A stretch of DNA of 64,000 bases, from NCBI GenBank assembly GCA_004020875.1, contig SAPZ01000016.1, forward strand, positions 62,001 to 126,000, written 5' to 3'. This DNA comes from Mesorhizobium sp. (GTDB taxonomy: Bacteria; Pseudomonadota; Alphaproteobacteria; Rhizobiales; Rhizobiaceae). Below the pieces are notes generated by a model. The model worked only from the letters and a program-made list of their open reading frames with translations, was not told the origin of the DNA and ran no database searches. Position 1 is the stretch's first letter, and every line of letters begins with the position of its first letter. A program made the position numbers and the translations under genes. This document shows, piece by piece, positions 41,505-49,796 of the stretch.

Positions 41505-43028
41505 ATGACCAATCACCTGTTCGATGCCTTCCGTTCCCGCATGCCGGCGCCCGGCCGGCTGCTGATGGAGACGGATGACGGCCGGTCGATCACCTACGGC
41601 GACATGCTGGCAAAGTCGGCGCAGCTGGCGCATGCCCTGGCGCAGGCCGGCGTCGAGCCCGGCGACCGCGTCGCGGTCCAGGTCGAGAAGAGCCCGGAGG
41701 CGGCGCTGCTCTATCTCGCTTCGTTGCGCGCCGGCGCGGTCTTCCTTCCGCTCAACACCGCCTACACGCTGCCGGAACTCGACTATTTCTTCCGCGACGC
41801 CGAGCCGAGGCTGATTATATGCGATCCGGACCGGCTTGCCGGCGTCGAGCCGCTTGCCGCGTCGATCGGCGCCACGGTGCTCACGCTTGGCCGCGACGGA
41901 CAAGGGACCTTGGCCAGCCAGGCTTCGCGGCAGGCGACGGAATTCAGCGATGTCGCGCGCGGGCCAGACGACCTCGCCGCCATCCTCTACACCTCCGGCA
42001 CCACTGGTCGTTCGAAGGGCGCGATGCTCACCCACGAGAATCTTGCGTCCAATGCCCGCGTGCTGGTCGAGCAGTGGCGCTTCGGCGCCGACGATGTGCT
42101 GATCCACGCGCTGCCGATCTTCCACACGCACGGGCTGTTCGTCGCCACCAACGTCGTCCTGATGGCCGGCGCGAAAATGTTGTTCGAACAGAAATTCGAC
42201 CCAGCGCGGATCCTGTCGCTTTTGCCGCGCGCGACGGCTTTGATGGGCGTGCCGACCTTCTATGTGCGGCTGTTGCAGCAGGAGGGCCTGACGCGCGAGA
42301 CAACGAAGACGATCCGGGTCTTCATCTCCGGCTCGGCGCCGCTGCTCGCCGAGACACACAATGCCTGGCGCGAGCGCACCGGCCACGCCATCCTCGAGCG
42401 CTACGGCATGACCGAGACCAACATGAACACCTCCAACCCCTATGACGGCGAGCGGCGCGCCGGCACGGTCGGCTTCCCCTTGCCCGGGGTCTCGCTGCGC
42501 ATCACCGATCCTGAGACGGCCAAGCCGCTGGCCCAGGACGAGATCGGGATGATTGAGGTCAAAGGCCCCAACGTCTTTGCCGGCTATTGGCGCATGCCCG
42601 AGAAGACCAAGGCCGAATTCCGCGACGACTGCTTCTTCATCACCGGTGATCTCGGGCTGATCGATGCCGACGGCTATGTGCACATCGTCGGACGCGGCAA
42701 GGACCTGATCATATCCGGCGGCTACAACGTCTATCCAAAGGAGATCGAGAGCGAGATCGACATGCTCGACGGCGTCAGCGAAAGCGCGGTGATTGGCGTC
42801 GCTCATCCGGATTTCGGCGAAGGCGTGACCGCGGTGGTGGTCCGCAAGCCGGGATCGGCGATCGGCGCCGCCGACATTGCTGGCGCCATCGCCGGCCGGC
42901 TGGCGAAATACAAGCACCCGAAGCAGGTGATCTTCGTCGACGAACTGCCGCGCAACACGATGGGCAAGGTGCAGAAGAACGTGCTGCGCGAGACGTATAA
43001 GGATATTTATGCCGGCAAAGCTGGCTAA
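41505..43028 (+). CDS. matB: Malonyl-CoA synthetase MatB
   Basis: AMP-forming ligase converting malonate (or methylmalonate), ATP and CoA to malonyl-CoA. The 507 residues align along their whole length with the RpMatB sequence I recall: ATP-binding LYTSGTTGRSKGAMLTHENL (near 163), LIHALPIFHTHGLFVATNV, ERYGMTETNMNTSNPYDGE and the C-terminal catalytic lysine in RNTMGKVQKNVL. The ATG follows GAGAGATGC. Preceded by a FCD-GntR gene. The decarboxylase matA and transporter matC that usually accompany it are absent from the window. Confidence 0.92.
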   Translation: MTNHLFDAFRSRMPAPGRLLMETDDGRSITYGDMLAKSAQLAHALAQAGVEPGDRVAVQVEKSPEAALLYLASLRAGAVFLPLNTAYTLPELDYFFRDAEPRLIICDPDRLAGVEPLAASIGATVLTLGRDGQGTLASQASRQATEFSDVARGPDDLAAILYTSGTTGRSKGAMLTHENLASNARVLVEQWRFGADDVLIHALPIFHTHGLFVATNVVLMAGAKMLFEQKFDPARILSLLPRATALMGVPTFYVRLLQQEGLTRETTKTIRVFISGSAPLLAETHNAWRERTGHAILERYGMTETNMNTSNPYDGERRAGTVGFPLPGVSLRITDPETAKPLAQDEIGMIEVKGPNVFAGYWRMPEKTKAEFRDDCFFITGDLGLIDADGYVHIVGRGKDLIISGGYNVYPKEIESEIDMLDGVSESAVIGVAHPDFGEGVTAVVVRKPGSAIGAADIAGAIAGRLAKYKHPKQVIFVDELPRNTMGKVQKNVLRETYKDIYAGKAG

Positions 43029-43079
43029 CAATTATCGAGCGGCGAACCTCGGGTATTTAGCCGAGACGGCCATCAGGTG

Positions 43080-43235
43080 GTCATCCTAGGGCGGAGCAAG
43101 GAGCGAAGCGACGCGCGCAGACCCTAGGATCCATGCCGTGACGCTAACGCGCCGCTAACATTGCAGAATTCCGCACCGGTGCACTCTACGTCACAGGTCA
43201 CGGAATCGATCCTCGGGTCAAGCCCGAGGATGACG
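43080..43235. repeat. Rhizobial dispersed palindromic element
   Basis: The ends GTCATCCTAGGG and CCCGAGGATGAC are near-perfect inverted repeats. Each arm folds by itself: CCTAGGG...CCCTAGG on the left (43085-43129) and CCTCGGG-TCAA-GCCCGAGG on the right. The centre contains GCAGAATTCCGCACCGGTGC. This is a dispersed intergenic element common in Mesorhizobium and relatives. It fills the gap between the convergent matB and nagA genes. Confidence 0.75.
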
Positions 43236-43303
43236 ACGCGCTAAAGGCTTCGGCCAACCGCGAACGTTTGCGGGTTTCCTGACTGACGATGGGATCGAGA
43301 GGC

Positions 43304-44464
43304 CTACGCGCCAAAAACCTTGTTGCCGCCGATCCAGACGTTCTTCACATCCAGCCCCTCCGACAGCCCAACGATGTCGGCGGCGGTACCGTTGGCGAAA
43401 CGCCCGAGCCGGTGCGCCTGGCCGATTGCCTCGGCCGGATAGAGCGAGGCCATGCGCAACGCCTCGTCGAGATCGAGCCCGATGCCGCGATGGACGAAGC
43501 GGATGGCGGAGATCATGTCGAGGTCGGCGCCCGCCAGCGTGCCGTCGGCGAGCCTGAGGCTGCCGTCCTTGCGGTAGATGATGCGGCTGTTCAGCATGAA
43601 CGACGTCATGTCGGTGCCGATCGTCGCCATGGCGTCGGTTACCAGCACGATTTTGCCGGGCCCCTGCTTGCCGCGCAGCGCAAGGACCATCGTCGCCGGA
43701 TGGACATGAATGCCGTCGGCGATGATGCCTGCATACAAGCCGCCAGTGTCGATCGCCGCGCCCGCCAGGCCCGGTTCGCGGTTGCCGATCTGGCTCATGG
43801 CATTGAACAGATGCGTGACCACCGTAGCGCCGGCTTCGGCGTAGGCTCTGGCCGTGGCGTAATTCGTATCGGTATGGCCGAGGCTGACGACAACGCCGGC
43901 CTTGGCCAGCGCCGTGACACGGGCCGGTTCGACCGATTCGGGCGCGATCGTGGTGAGCAGCACCGGCAGGTCCTTGCGCGCCGAGATAAGCGCCGCCTGG
44001 TCGGCATCGGTCATCGGCCGGATCAGCGCCGGATCGTGCGCGCCTTTGCGGGCCAGGGAAAGATGCGGACCTTCCAGATGCAGGCCGAGGAAGCCAGGCA
44101 CCTTTGCCCGGTTGGCCTCGGCGCCGGCAGCGACGGCGGCGGCGGTGATCGCCGGCGTGTCGGTGATCAGCGTCACCAGCAGCGCCGTGGTGCCGAATGG
44201 CGCATGCGCCCGGCAGATGGTCTCGATCGAGGCGACGTCGGGATGGTCGTTGAGCATGACGCCGCCGCCGCCATTGACCTGAATGTCGACGAAGCCCGGC
44301 ACCAGCAGGCCGCCTCCAGCCTCGACCGCCGGAACGCCGGACGGAATGGCGCCGGCGGGCAGAATGGCCTCGACCACGTCTCCCTTTACGACAAGGGCAG
44401 CGTTGTCATGCCAGTCGGCGCCGTCAAAAATGCGGGCGCCAGTGAGTGCGAAACGATTGCTCAT
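43304..44464 (-). CDS. nagA: N-acetylglucosamine-6-phosphate deacetylase NagA
   Basis: Removes acetate from GlcNAc-6-phosphate to give glucosamine-6-phosphate. The 386-residue amidohydrolase shows DIQVNGGGGVM, the metal-binding Glu in LGLHLEGPHLSLARKGAH, the histidines in SLGHTDTNYA and THLFNAMS, HVHPATM and the catalytic Asp in VLVTDAMATIG. It is the last gene of the minus-strand amino-sugar operon, its start overlapping the deaminase stop by four bases (ATGA). Confidence 0.94.
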   Translation of the reverse strand: MSNRFALTGARIFDGADWHDNAALVVKGDVVEAILPAGAIPSGVPAVEAGGGLLVPGFVDIQVNGGGGVMLNDHPDVASIETICRAHAPFGTTALLVTLITDTPAITAAAVAAGAEANRAKVPGFLGLHLEGPHLSLARKGAHDPALIRPMTDADQAALISARKDLPVLLTTIAPESVEPARVTALAKAGVVVSLGHTDTNYATARAYAEAGATVVTHLFNAMSQIGNREPGLAGAAIDTGGLYAGIIADGIHVHPATMVLALRGKQGPGKIVLVTDAMATIGTDMTSFMLNSRIIYRKDGSLRLADGTLAGADLDMISAIRFVHRGIGLDLDEALRMASLYPAEAIGQAHRLGRFANGTAADIVGLSEGLDVKNVWIGGNKVFGA

Positions 44465-45492
44465 ACGGTTTCCGTCACCTTACGCAGGTTGCGCGGCGTG
44501 TCGGGGTCGAGGCCGCGATGACGCGCGAAGGCCTCGACGAAGCCGTAGAAGGACACGATCAGCGGCAGCGGATCGGTCAGCGGATGGCCGGTGGCCACAT
44601 GCGGCAGAAGCCTCGCGGCCTTGGCCTTGTCGGAGGTGACGAAGGCGGCGGCGCCCTTGGCCGTCAGGCTGTCGGCCGCCTCGGCGACCGACGGTTCGGA
44701 CGCATCACGGGCGGCGAGCGCCAGGACCGGAAAACCAGGCCCGACCAGCGCCAGCGGGCCATGCATGACCTCGGCCGCGCTGTAGGCCTCGGCATGCATG
44801 GCGCAGGTTTCCTTGAATTTCAGCGCCGCTTCGCTGGCGATCGCGAAGGATGGGCCACGGCCAAGGATGAAGAGCGACTGCGGATCCTCTAGGGCGCCGG
44901 CGAGCGCCATCCAGTCGCAGGCGATCGCCTTCTCAAAATGAGCCGGCAGGCCGGCGAGCGCCTTCAGCAACGGCTTGTCATCGGTCGCATGCGCCATGAG
45001 CGCCAGGCCGGCGACGGCGGAATTGACGAAGGTCTTGGTGGCCGCGACGGAGCGTTCCGGCCCGGCAAGAATGTCGATGGCGTAATCGGAAGCCCGCGCG
45101 AGCGGCGAGTCGGCGGTATTGGTGATGGCCACGGTGAGCGCGCCGCCCGCGCGGGCCGTTTCGGCCATGGCGACGATGTCCGGGCTCTTGCCCGACTGCG
45201 AGACTGCCAGGCAGGCGGAGCCGCGGAGTCTCAGCTTGGCGCCGTAGATGGACGCGATGGAGGGCCCGACCGAGGCGACCGCCAGGCCTGCCGTCAGCTC
45301 GACCGCATATTTCATAAAGGTCGCGGCATGGTCGGACGAGCCGCGCGCGACGGTGACGACGAACTGCGGATCGCGCTCGCGCAAGCCGCGACCGGCCTCG
45401 GCCAAAGCCGAAGCCGAGCCGTCGAGAAGGCGGGCGGCGGCTTCAGGGATCTCGTCGATCTCGCGCCGCATATGGGTGGTGTTGGCGCTCAT
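44461..45492 (-). CDS. SIS-domain glucosamine-6-phosphate deaminase (NagB-II type)
   Basis: Double SIS-domain protein of 343 residues that resembles the isomerase half of GlmS without the glutaminase half. In nag clusters such proteins are the NagB-II deaminase, turning glucosamine-6-phosphate into fructose-6-phosphate and ammonia. Sugar-phosphate motifs: ARGSSDHAATFMKY, AVSQSGKSPDIVAM, PERSVAATKTF, LGRGPSFAIASEAALKFKE and AEVMHGPLALV. The start overlaps the regulator stop by four bases. There is no hexameric NagB in the window, so this is the likely deaminase of the pathway. Confidence 0.88.
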   Translation of the reverse strand: MSANTTHMRREIDEIPEAAARLLDGSASALAEAGRGLRERDPQFVVTVARGSSDHAATFMKYAVELTAGLAVASVGPSIASIYGAKLRLRGSACLAVSQSGKSPDIVAMAETARAGGALTVAITNTADSPLARASDYAIDILAGPERSVAATKTFVNSAVAGLALMAHATDDKPLLKALAGLPAHFEKAIACDWMALAGALEDPQSLFILGRGPSFAIASEAALKFKETCAMHAEAYSAAEVMHGPLALVGPGFPVLALAARDASEPSVAEAADSLTAKGAAAFVTSDKAKAARLLPHVATGHPLTDPLPLIVSFYGFVEAFARHRGLDPDTPRNLRKVTETV

Positions 45493-46268
45493 GGCCGGAT
45501 CTCCTCTCCCGGCCCGGTCAGCCGGAGTTCGGCGACGAAATCATAGGCGTCGCCCCTGTAGACCGAGCGGGTGAACTCGATCACCTTGCCGCTCGCCAGA
45601 TAGGAAATGCGCTCGATCTGCAAGCCGGCAACCCCCGGGGGCACTTCCAGGAGGCGCGCATCGGCATCGCCGAGATTGGTTGCCGAGATGCGCTGCACGG
45701 CGCGGACCGGGCGATTGCCGGTCGTGCCCAGTGCCGCGTAGAGCGAGGAGCCGATCGCTTCGGGATCGGGCAGGACGCTGGCCGAAAGCGCCGCGCGCTC
45801 GATCGCCAGCGGCGTGTCGTTGGCAATACGCAGGCGCGCGACGCGCGCCACCAGTTCGGTCGAGGACAGCCCCAGCACCATCATCTCGTCCGGCGACGGC
45901 GCATAGAGGCCACGGTCGAGCCAGACGGAGCGTACGTTCATGCCGCGGCGCGCCATGTCCTCGGTGAAGGAGGTGAGCCGCGACAGCGACTGCTCGACGC
46001 GTTCCATGCGCGGAGCGACGAACGTGCCGGAGCCGTGGCGCTGGACGAGGATGCCGCCCTTGACCAGGTCCTGCACCGCCTTGCGCACGGTGACCCGCGA
46101 AATATCGGCCTTGCTGGCGATATCGCGCTCGGACGGCAGGGCATCGCCCGGGCCGATCAGGCCGCGATTGACGGCTTCCTCGATGCTGCGCCTGAGCTGC
46201 AGATAGAGCGGCGCGCCGCTCTGTGAGGATTCTTTCAACATGGCGAAGATCTGGTCGGCGGCGCTCAT
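45489..46268 (-). CDS. nagR: GntR/UTRA regulator of the amino-sugar regulon (NagR-like)
   Basis: Transcription repressor of 259 residues. Residues 20-90 form a GntR winged helix (YLQLRRSIEEAVNRGLIGPG, LPSERDIASKADISRVTVRK, VQRHGSGTFVAP) and residues 110-255 a UTRA/HutC ligand domain (VARVARLRIANDTPLAIERA, RVEF-like end ITYLAS... FTRSVYRGD). NagR and DasR of this class bind amino-sugar phosphates. Being inside the operon and next to the paired TGGTATT operators at 47170-47323, it very likely controls both divergent transcripts. Four-base overlaps couple it to both neighbours. Confidence 0.87.
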   Translation of the reverse strand: MSAADQIFAMLKESSQSGAPLYLQLRRSIEEAVNRGLIGPGDALPSERDIASKADISRVTVRKAVQDLVKGGILVQRHGSGTFVAPRMERVEQSLSRLTSFTEDMARRGMNVRSVWLDRGLYAPSPDEMMVLGLSSTELVARVARLRIANDTPLAIERAALSASVLPDPEAIGSSLYAALGTTGNRPVRAVQRISATNLGDADARLLEVPPGVAGLQIERISYLASGKVIEFTRSVYRGDAYDFVAELRLTGPGEEIRP

Positions 46269-47146
46269 CGCGTCGCCCCCGGGCCTTTGGCGAAGAGACG
46301 CACGGCCATCTGCACGGCACCGCCCAGCGCATCGTCAAGCGGAGCTTTGAGCAGCGCCTGATAGCGCGCCGACAGCCGCGGCGCGTAAAGCGGCGCCAGC
46401 CCGCCGAGCAGACAGAGCGGAGCGTCGTCGGCAAGATCGAGCGCGCCGAGCGAGGCCTCGACGTCAGCCACCGCCTTGGCGAGGATAAAATTGGCGACGA
46501 GATCGCCCTTTTCGGCGTGCTCGAAGACCTTCGGCGCGAAGCCACCGAAATCGCCGGGCTTGGCGTTGGTGGTGAATTCGACCACGTCTTCGGGATTGTT
46601 GCGAAAGACGGCGAGCATGGCATCGGTCAGCGGCGAGCCCGGACGAATGCCATCATAGGCAAGCAGCGTCTGCTCCAGCAGGTCGCGGCCGATGCGGGCG
46701 CCGCTGCCCTGGTCACCGACCTGGAAACCCCAGCCGCCGATGGCACGCGACTTGCCCTCTTTACGTGCCATATAGGCGGTGCCGGTGCCCAGGATGGCCA
46801 TGGCGCCGTCACCGGAACCGACCGCGCCCTCGAGCGCGATTTCGGCATCGGTTTCGACGCGGCTGAGGCTGAAAGGCAGGATCGCCTCGAGCTGCTGCCG
46901 GTAGGTGCCGACATTGGCGCCAGCGAGGCCGAGAATGGCCGGCGTTTGCGGGATCAGCTCCGGATCGGCGCCGGCAGCAAGGAAAGCCTGCCTGGCCGCT
47001 TCTACGATGTTGGCGCGCGCGCCGGTGAGATCGGTGCGGATGTTGGCGGCGCCGCTCTTGGCGCGGCCGACGACAGCGCCGTCGACGGTCGCAAGGGCCG
47101 CCCTGCAGCTGGTGCCGCCGCCATCGATGCCAAGCACGAATTTCAC
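46265..47146 (-). CDS. BadF/BadG-family N-acetylamino sugar kinase
   Basis: ATP-dependent kinase of 293 residues that would phosphorylate imported GlcNAc and/or MurNAc at C6. It has the ASKHA phosphate loops VLGIDGGGTSCRAALA (residues 4-19) and AILGTGTAYMAR, and GGWGFQVGDQGSGARIGRDL typical of eukaryotic-like GlcNAc kinases. The start is taken as GTG at 47146, since GAGGAG lies nine bases upstream; the in-frame ATG at 47188 would place the start inside the operator. First gene of the minus-strand operon. Confidence 0.86.
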   Translation of the reverse strand: MKFVLGIDGGGTSCRAALATVDGAVVGRAKSGAANIRTDLTGARANIVEAARQAFLAAGADPELIPQTPAILGLAGANVGTYRQQLEAILPFSLSRVETDAEIALEGAVGSGDGAMAILGTGTAYMARKEGKSRAIGGWGFQVGDQGSGARIGRDLLEQTLLAYDGIRPGSPLTDAMLAVFRNNPEDVVEFTTNAKPGDFGGFAPKVFEHAEKGDLVANFILAKAVADVEASLGALDLADDAPLCLLGGLAPLYAPRLSARYQALLKAPLDDALGGAVQMAVRLFAKGPGATR

Positions 47147-47169
47147 GCGATTTCTCCTCGGGTCTGGAT

Positions 47170-47189
47170 AATACCAATAAAATACCAAT
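47170..47189. promoter_or_regulatory. Operator repeats on the kinase side
   Basis: AATACCAAT occurs twice, at 47170-47178 and 47181-47189, 11 bases apart, just upstream of the kinase gene. The same word in opposite orientation and with the same 11-base spacing is found at 47304-47323. It is the probable binding site of the GntR/UTRA regulator. Confidence 0.7.
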
Positions 47190-47303
47190 AGCCAAGAGTT
47201 AATTTCGGTTCAAAAAAGATTAAGCCATATTTTATTGAAAAATCATGGTAATTTGCCGACAAGGGAATTCCTCTTCCTGAAATTCGTTAATGCGTGTGGA
47301 CAA

Positions 47304-47323
47304 GTGGTATTTTTTTGGTATTG
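47304..47323. promoter_or_regulatory. Operator repeats on the murQ side
   Basis: TGGTATT occurs at 47305-47311 and 47316-47322, 11 bases apart, 25 bases before the murQ start. It is the inverse complement of the AATACCA repeats at 47170-47189, giving a symmetrical pair across the divergent promoter region. A repressor bound here would block both transcripts. Confidence 0.7.
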
Positions 47324-47347
47324 TTCGATTAGGTCGGAGGAAAATGG

Positions 47348-48256
47348 ATGGCCGAGACGCGCACGGAAGCGCTCCACCAGAATGCCGAGGGGCTGGATAT
47401 CCAAGCCCCGGAAGCCATTCTGGCGTTCCTGGCCAACGCCCAGATCGAGGCCGCCAAGGCCGTGCACGGCGCCATTCCGGCGATCGCCGCCGCAGCCGAT
47501 CTCATCGCGAAGCAGCTGAAGAGCGGCGGCAGGCTCGCCTATGCGGCGGCCGGCAGCTCCGGCCTGATGGCCGTGGCCGACGCGCTGGAACTGCCCGGCA
47601 CGTTCGGCATTGCACGCGATCGCATCGCCATCCTGATTGCGGGCGGCGACGACGCCTTCCGCACGCTGGCAGGCGGACCGGAGGATGACACCGACGAAGC
47701 TTCTGCGGCTGTTGCCGCGGCCGCTATCGGCAAGAGAGACTGCCTGATCGCAATCTCCGCCAGCGGTTCCACACCTTACGCCGTTCGGGCGCTCGAAGAC
47801 GCGCGCGGCCGCGGCGCGGCGACGATCGCGATCGCCAACAACCGGGGCGCCGCGCTGTTCAAGCAGGCCGACGTCGCCATCCTGCTGGAAACGCCTCCCG
47901 AGCTGATCGCCGGCTCGACGCGCATGGGCGCCGGCACCGCGCAGAAGATCGCGCTCAACATGCTGTCGACGCTGACCGCCATTCATCTCGGCCATGTCCA
48001 TGACGGCTACATGGTCAATCTCACCGCCGACAACATCAAGCTGCGCGACCGCGCCGTGCGCATGGTCGCGGCCATCAGCGGCAAGAGCCGCGACGACGCC
48101 GCCCGCCTGCTCGAGGAGAGCGGCGGCGTGGTCAAGACCGCCATTCTGCTCGCCGCGGGCGCCGCCAGCGCCGACGCGGCCGAGAAGATACTGGAAGGAA
48201 CCGGCCAGAAGCTTCGGCCGGCGCTTTCCGAGATCGAGGGGAGCAAGGGGCGCTGA
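47348..48256 (+). CDS. murQ: N-acetylmuramic acid 6-phosphate etherase MurQ
   Basis: Cleaves D-lactate from MurNAc-6-phosphate to give GlcNAc-6-phosphate. The 302-residue SIS protein keeps both catalytic glutamates: the first in ADALELPGTFG (Glu83 of E. coli), the second in AGGPEDDTD (Glu114). It also has the family signature GSTRMGAGTAQKIALNMLST. The ATG at 47348 follows GGAGG seven bases upstream. First gene of the plus-strand transcript, it supplies the substrate of NagA on the other strand. It differs from the E. coli enzyme in the loop next to Glu83. Confidence 0.9.
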   Translation: MAETRTEALHQNAEGLDIQAPEAILAFLANAQIEAAKAVHGAIPAIAAAADLIAKQLKSGGRLAYAAAGSSGLMAVADALELPGTFGIARDRIAILIAGGDDAFRTLAGGPEDDTDEASAAVAAAAIGKRDCLIAISASGSTPYAVRALEDARGRGAATIAIANNRGAALFKQADVAILLETPPELIAGSTRMGAGTAQKIALNMLSTLTAIHLGHVHDGYMVNLTADNIKLRDRAVRMVAAISGKSRDDAARLLEESGGVVKTAILLAAGAASADAAEKILEGTGQKLRPALSEIEGSKGR

Positions 48257-48309
48257 GCCCCTGTTCTCATCAAAACCGAACCTGAAAAAGGTCAACAGGG
48301 AGACTGAAG

Positions 48310-49569
48310 ATGAAGACCAAACTACTGACGGCCCTTCTGCTCGGCACCAGCATCCTCGGCACCACCGGGATGGCTCTGGCCGAGGACGTGACCCTCAACA
48401 TCGAAAGCTGGCGCGGCGACGACCTGACCATCTGGAAGGACAAGCTGATCCCGGCCTTCGAAGCAAAGAACCCCGGCATCAAGGTGGTGTTCGCGCCTTC
48501 GGCCCCGACCGAGTATGACGCGGCGCTGGGCGCCAAGCTCGCCGCCGGCTCGGCCGGCGACCTGATCACCTGCCGCCCCTTCGACAAGTCGCTCGAGCTG
48601 TTCAAGAAGGGCAACCTCGCCGACATCTCCTCGCTGCCCGGCATGGACAACTTCTCGCCGGTCGCCAAGGCCGCCTGGCAGACCGACGACGGCAAGTCGA
48701 GCTTTTGTGTGCCGATGGCTTCGGTCATCCACGGCTTCATCTACAACAAGGACGCCTTCGAGAAGCTCGGCCTCAAGGTGCCGACGACGCGCGACGAGTT
48801 CTTCGCCGTGCTCGACAAGATCAAGGCCGACGGCACCTACATTCCGATGGCGATGGGCACGAAGGACCTCTGGGAAGCCGCGACCATGGGCTACCAGAAT
48901 ATCGGCCCGAACTACTGGAAGGGCGAGGAAGGCCGCCAGGCGCTGATCAAGGGCGAGCAGAAGCTGACCGATCCGCAGTGGGTCGAGCCCTACAAGGAAC
49001 TGGCCAAGTGGAAGCCCTATCTCGGCGACGGCTTCGAGGCGCAGACCTATCCGGACAGCCAGAACCTGTTCACGCTCGGCCGCGCCGCGATCTACCCGGC
49101 CGGCTCATGGGAGATCGGCCTGTTCAACACCCAGGCACAGTTCAAGATGGGCGCGTTCCCGCCGCCGGTGCAGAAGGCCGGCGACACCTGCTACATCTCC
49201 GACCATACCGATATCGGCATGGGCCTGAACGCGGCATCGAAGCATCCGGAAGAGGCCAAGAAGTTCCTCTCATGGGTGGCTTCGCCGGACTTCGCCACCA
49301 TCTATGCCAACGCGCTGCCGGGCTTCTTCAGCCTGAACTCGACGCCGGTGAAGATGGAAGACCCGCTGGCGCAGGAATTCGTCTCCTGGCGCGGCAAATG
49401 CAAGTCGACGATCCGCTCGACCTACCAGATCCTGTCGCGCGGCACGCCGAACCTCGAAAACGAGACCTGGGTTGAATCGGCCAATGTGATCAACGGTACC
49501 GACACCCCGGAAGCCGCGGCCAAGAAGCTGCAGGACGGTCTCGACAGCTGGTACAAGCCGGCGAAGTAA
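48310..49569 (+). CDS. ABC sugar transporter substrate-binding protein (amino sugars)
   Basis: Periplasmic binding protein of 419 residues with a Sec signal peptide (LLTALLLGTSILGTTGMALA). It belongs to extracellular solute-binding protein family 1 (LNIESWRGDDLTIWKDKLIP, KLAAGSAGDLITCRPFD, GRAAIYPAGSWEIGLF). It lies directly after murQ in a nag/mur regulon, so MurNAc, GlcNAc or a small muropeptide sugar is the expected ligand. It is followed by a strong hairpin before the first permease gene. Confidence 0.88.
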   Translation: MKTKLLTALLLGTSILGTTGMALAEDVTLNIESWRGDDLTIWKDKLIPAFEAKNPGIKVVFAPSAPTEYDAALGAKLAAGSAGDLITCRPFDKSLELFKKGNLADISSLPGMDNFSPVAKAAWQTDDGKSSFCVPMASVIHGFIYNKDAFEKLGLKVPTTRDEFFAVLDKIKADGTYIPMAMGTKDLWEAATMGYQNIGPNYWKGEEGRQALIKGEQKLTDPQWVEPYKELAKWKPYLGDGFEAQTYPDSQNLFTLGRAAIYPAGSWEIGLFNTQAQFKMGAFPPPVQKAGDTCYISDHTDIGMGLNAASKHPEEAKKFLSWVASPDFATIYANALPGFFSLNSTPVKMEDPLAQEFVSWRGKCKSTIRSTYQILSRGTPNLENETWVESANVINGTDTPEAAAKKLQDGLDSWYKPAK

Positions 49570-49583
49570 GAGAATCGAAGAGC

Positions 49584-49615
49584 GATGCCGGCCGGGCGCG
49601 TGCCCGGCCGGCATC
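49584..49615 (+). other. Perfect 14-bp hairpin between binding protein and permease genes
   Basis: GATGCCGGCCGGGC (49584-49597) pairs exactly with GCCCGGCCGGCATC (49602-49615) around GCGT, beginning 15 bases after the stop codon. Without a T-run it should mainly protect the upstream message or reduce read-through to the permease genes. The 49616-49796 remainder of the gap holds no gene that I can support. Confidence 0.8.
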
Positions 49616-49796
49616 CAGACGCATCCAGATGGCGATTGTCGGCGCAGCCTCCCGGTCTTACCCTCGATCCCGCGGGAAAGACGGAGCCGATCTGTCGCTG
49701 GCCTTGTCCTTCCCCTGAGGGGACAGCCAGGCCATGCATCGAGGCATCAGCTAGCATCACCGAACTGGAACCCAGAGACGGCGGGGAACCGAACTC

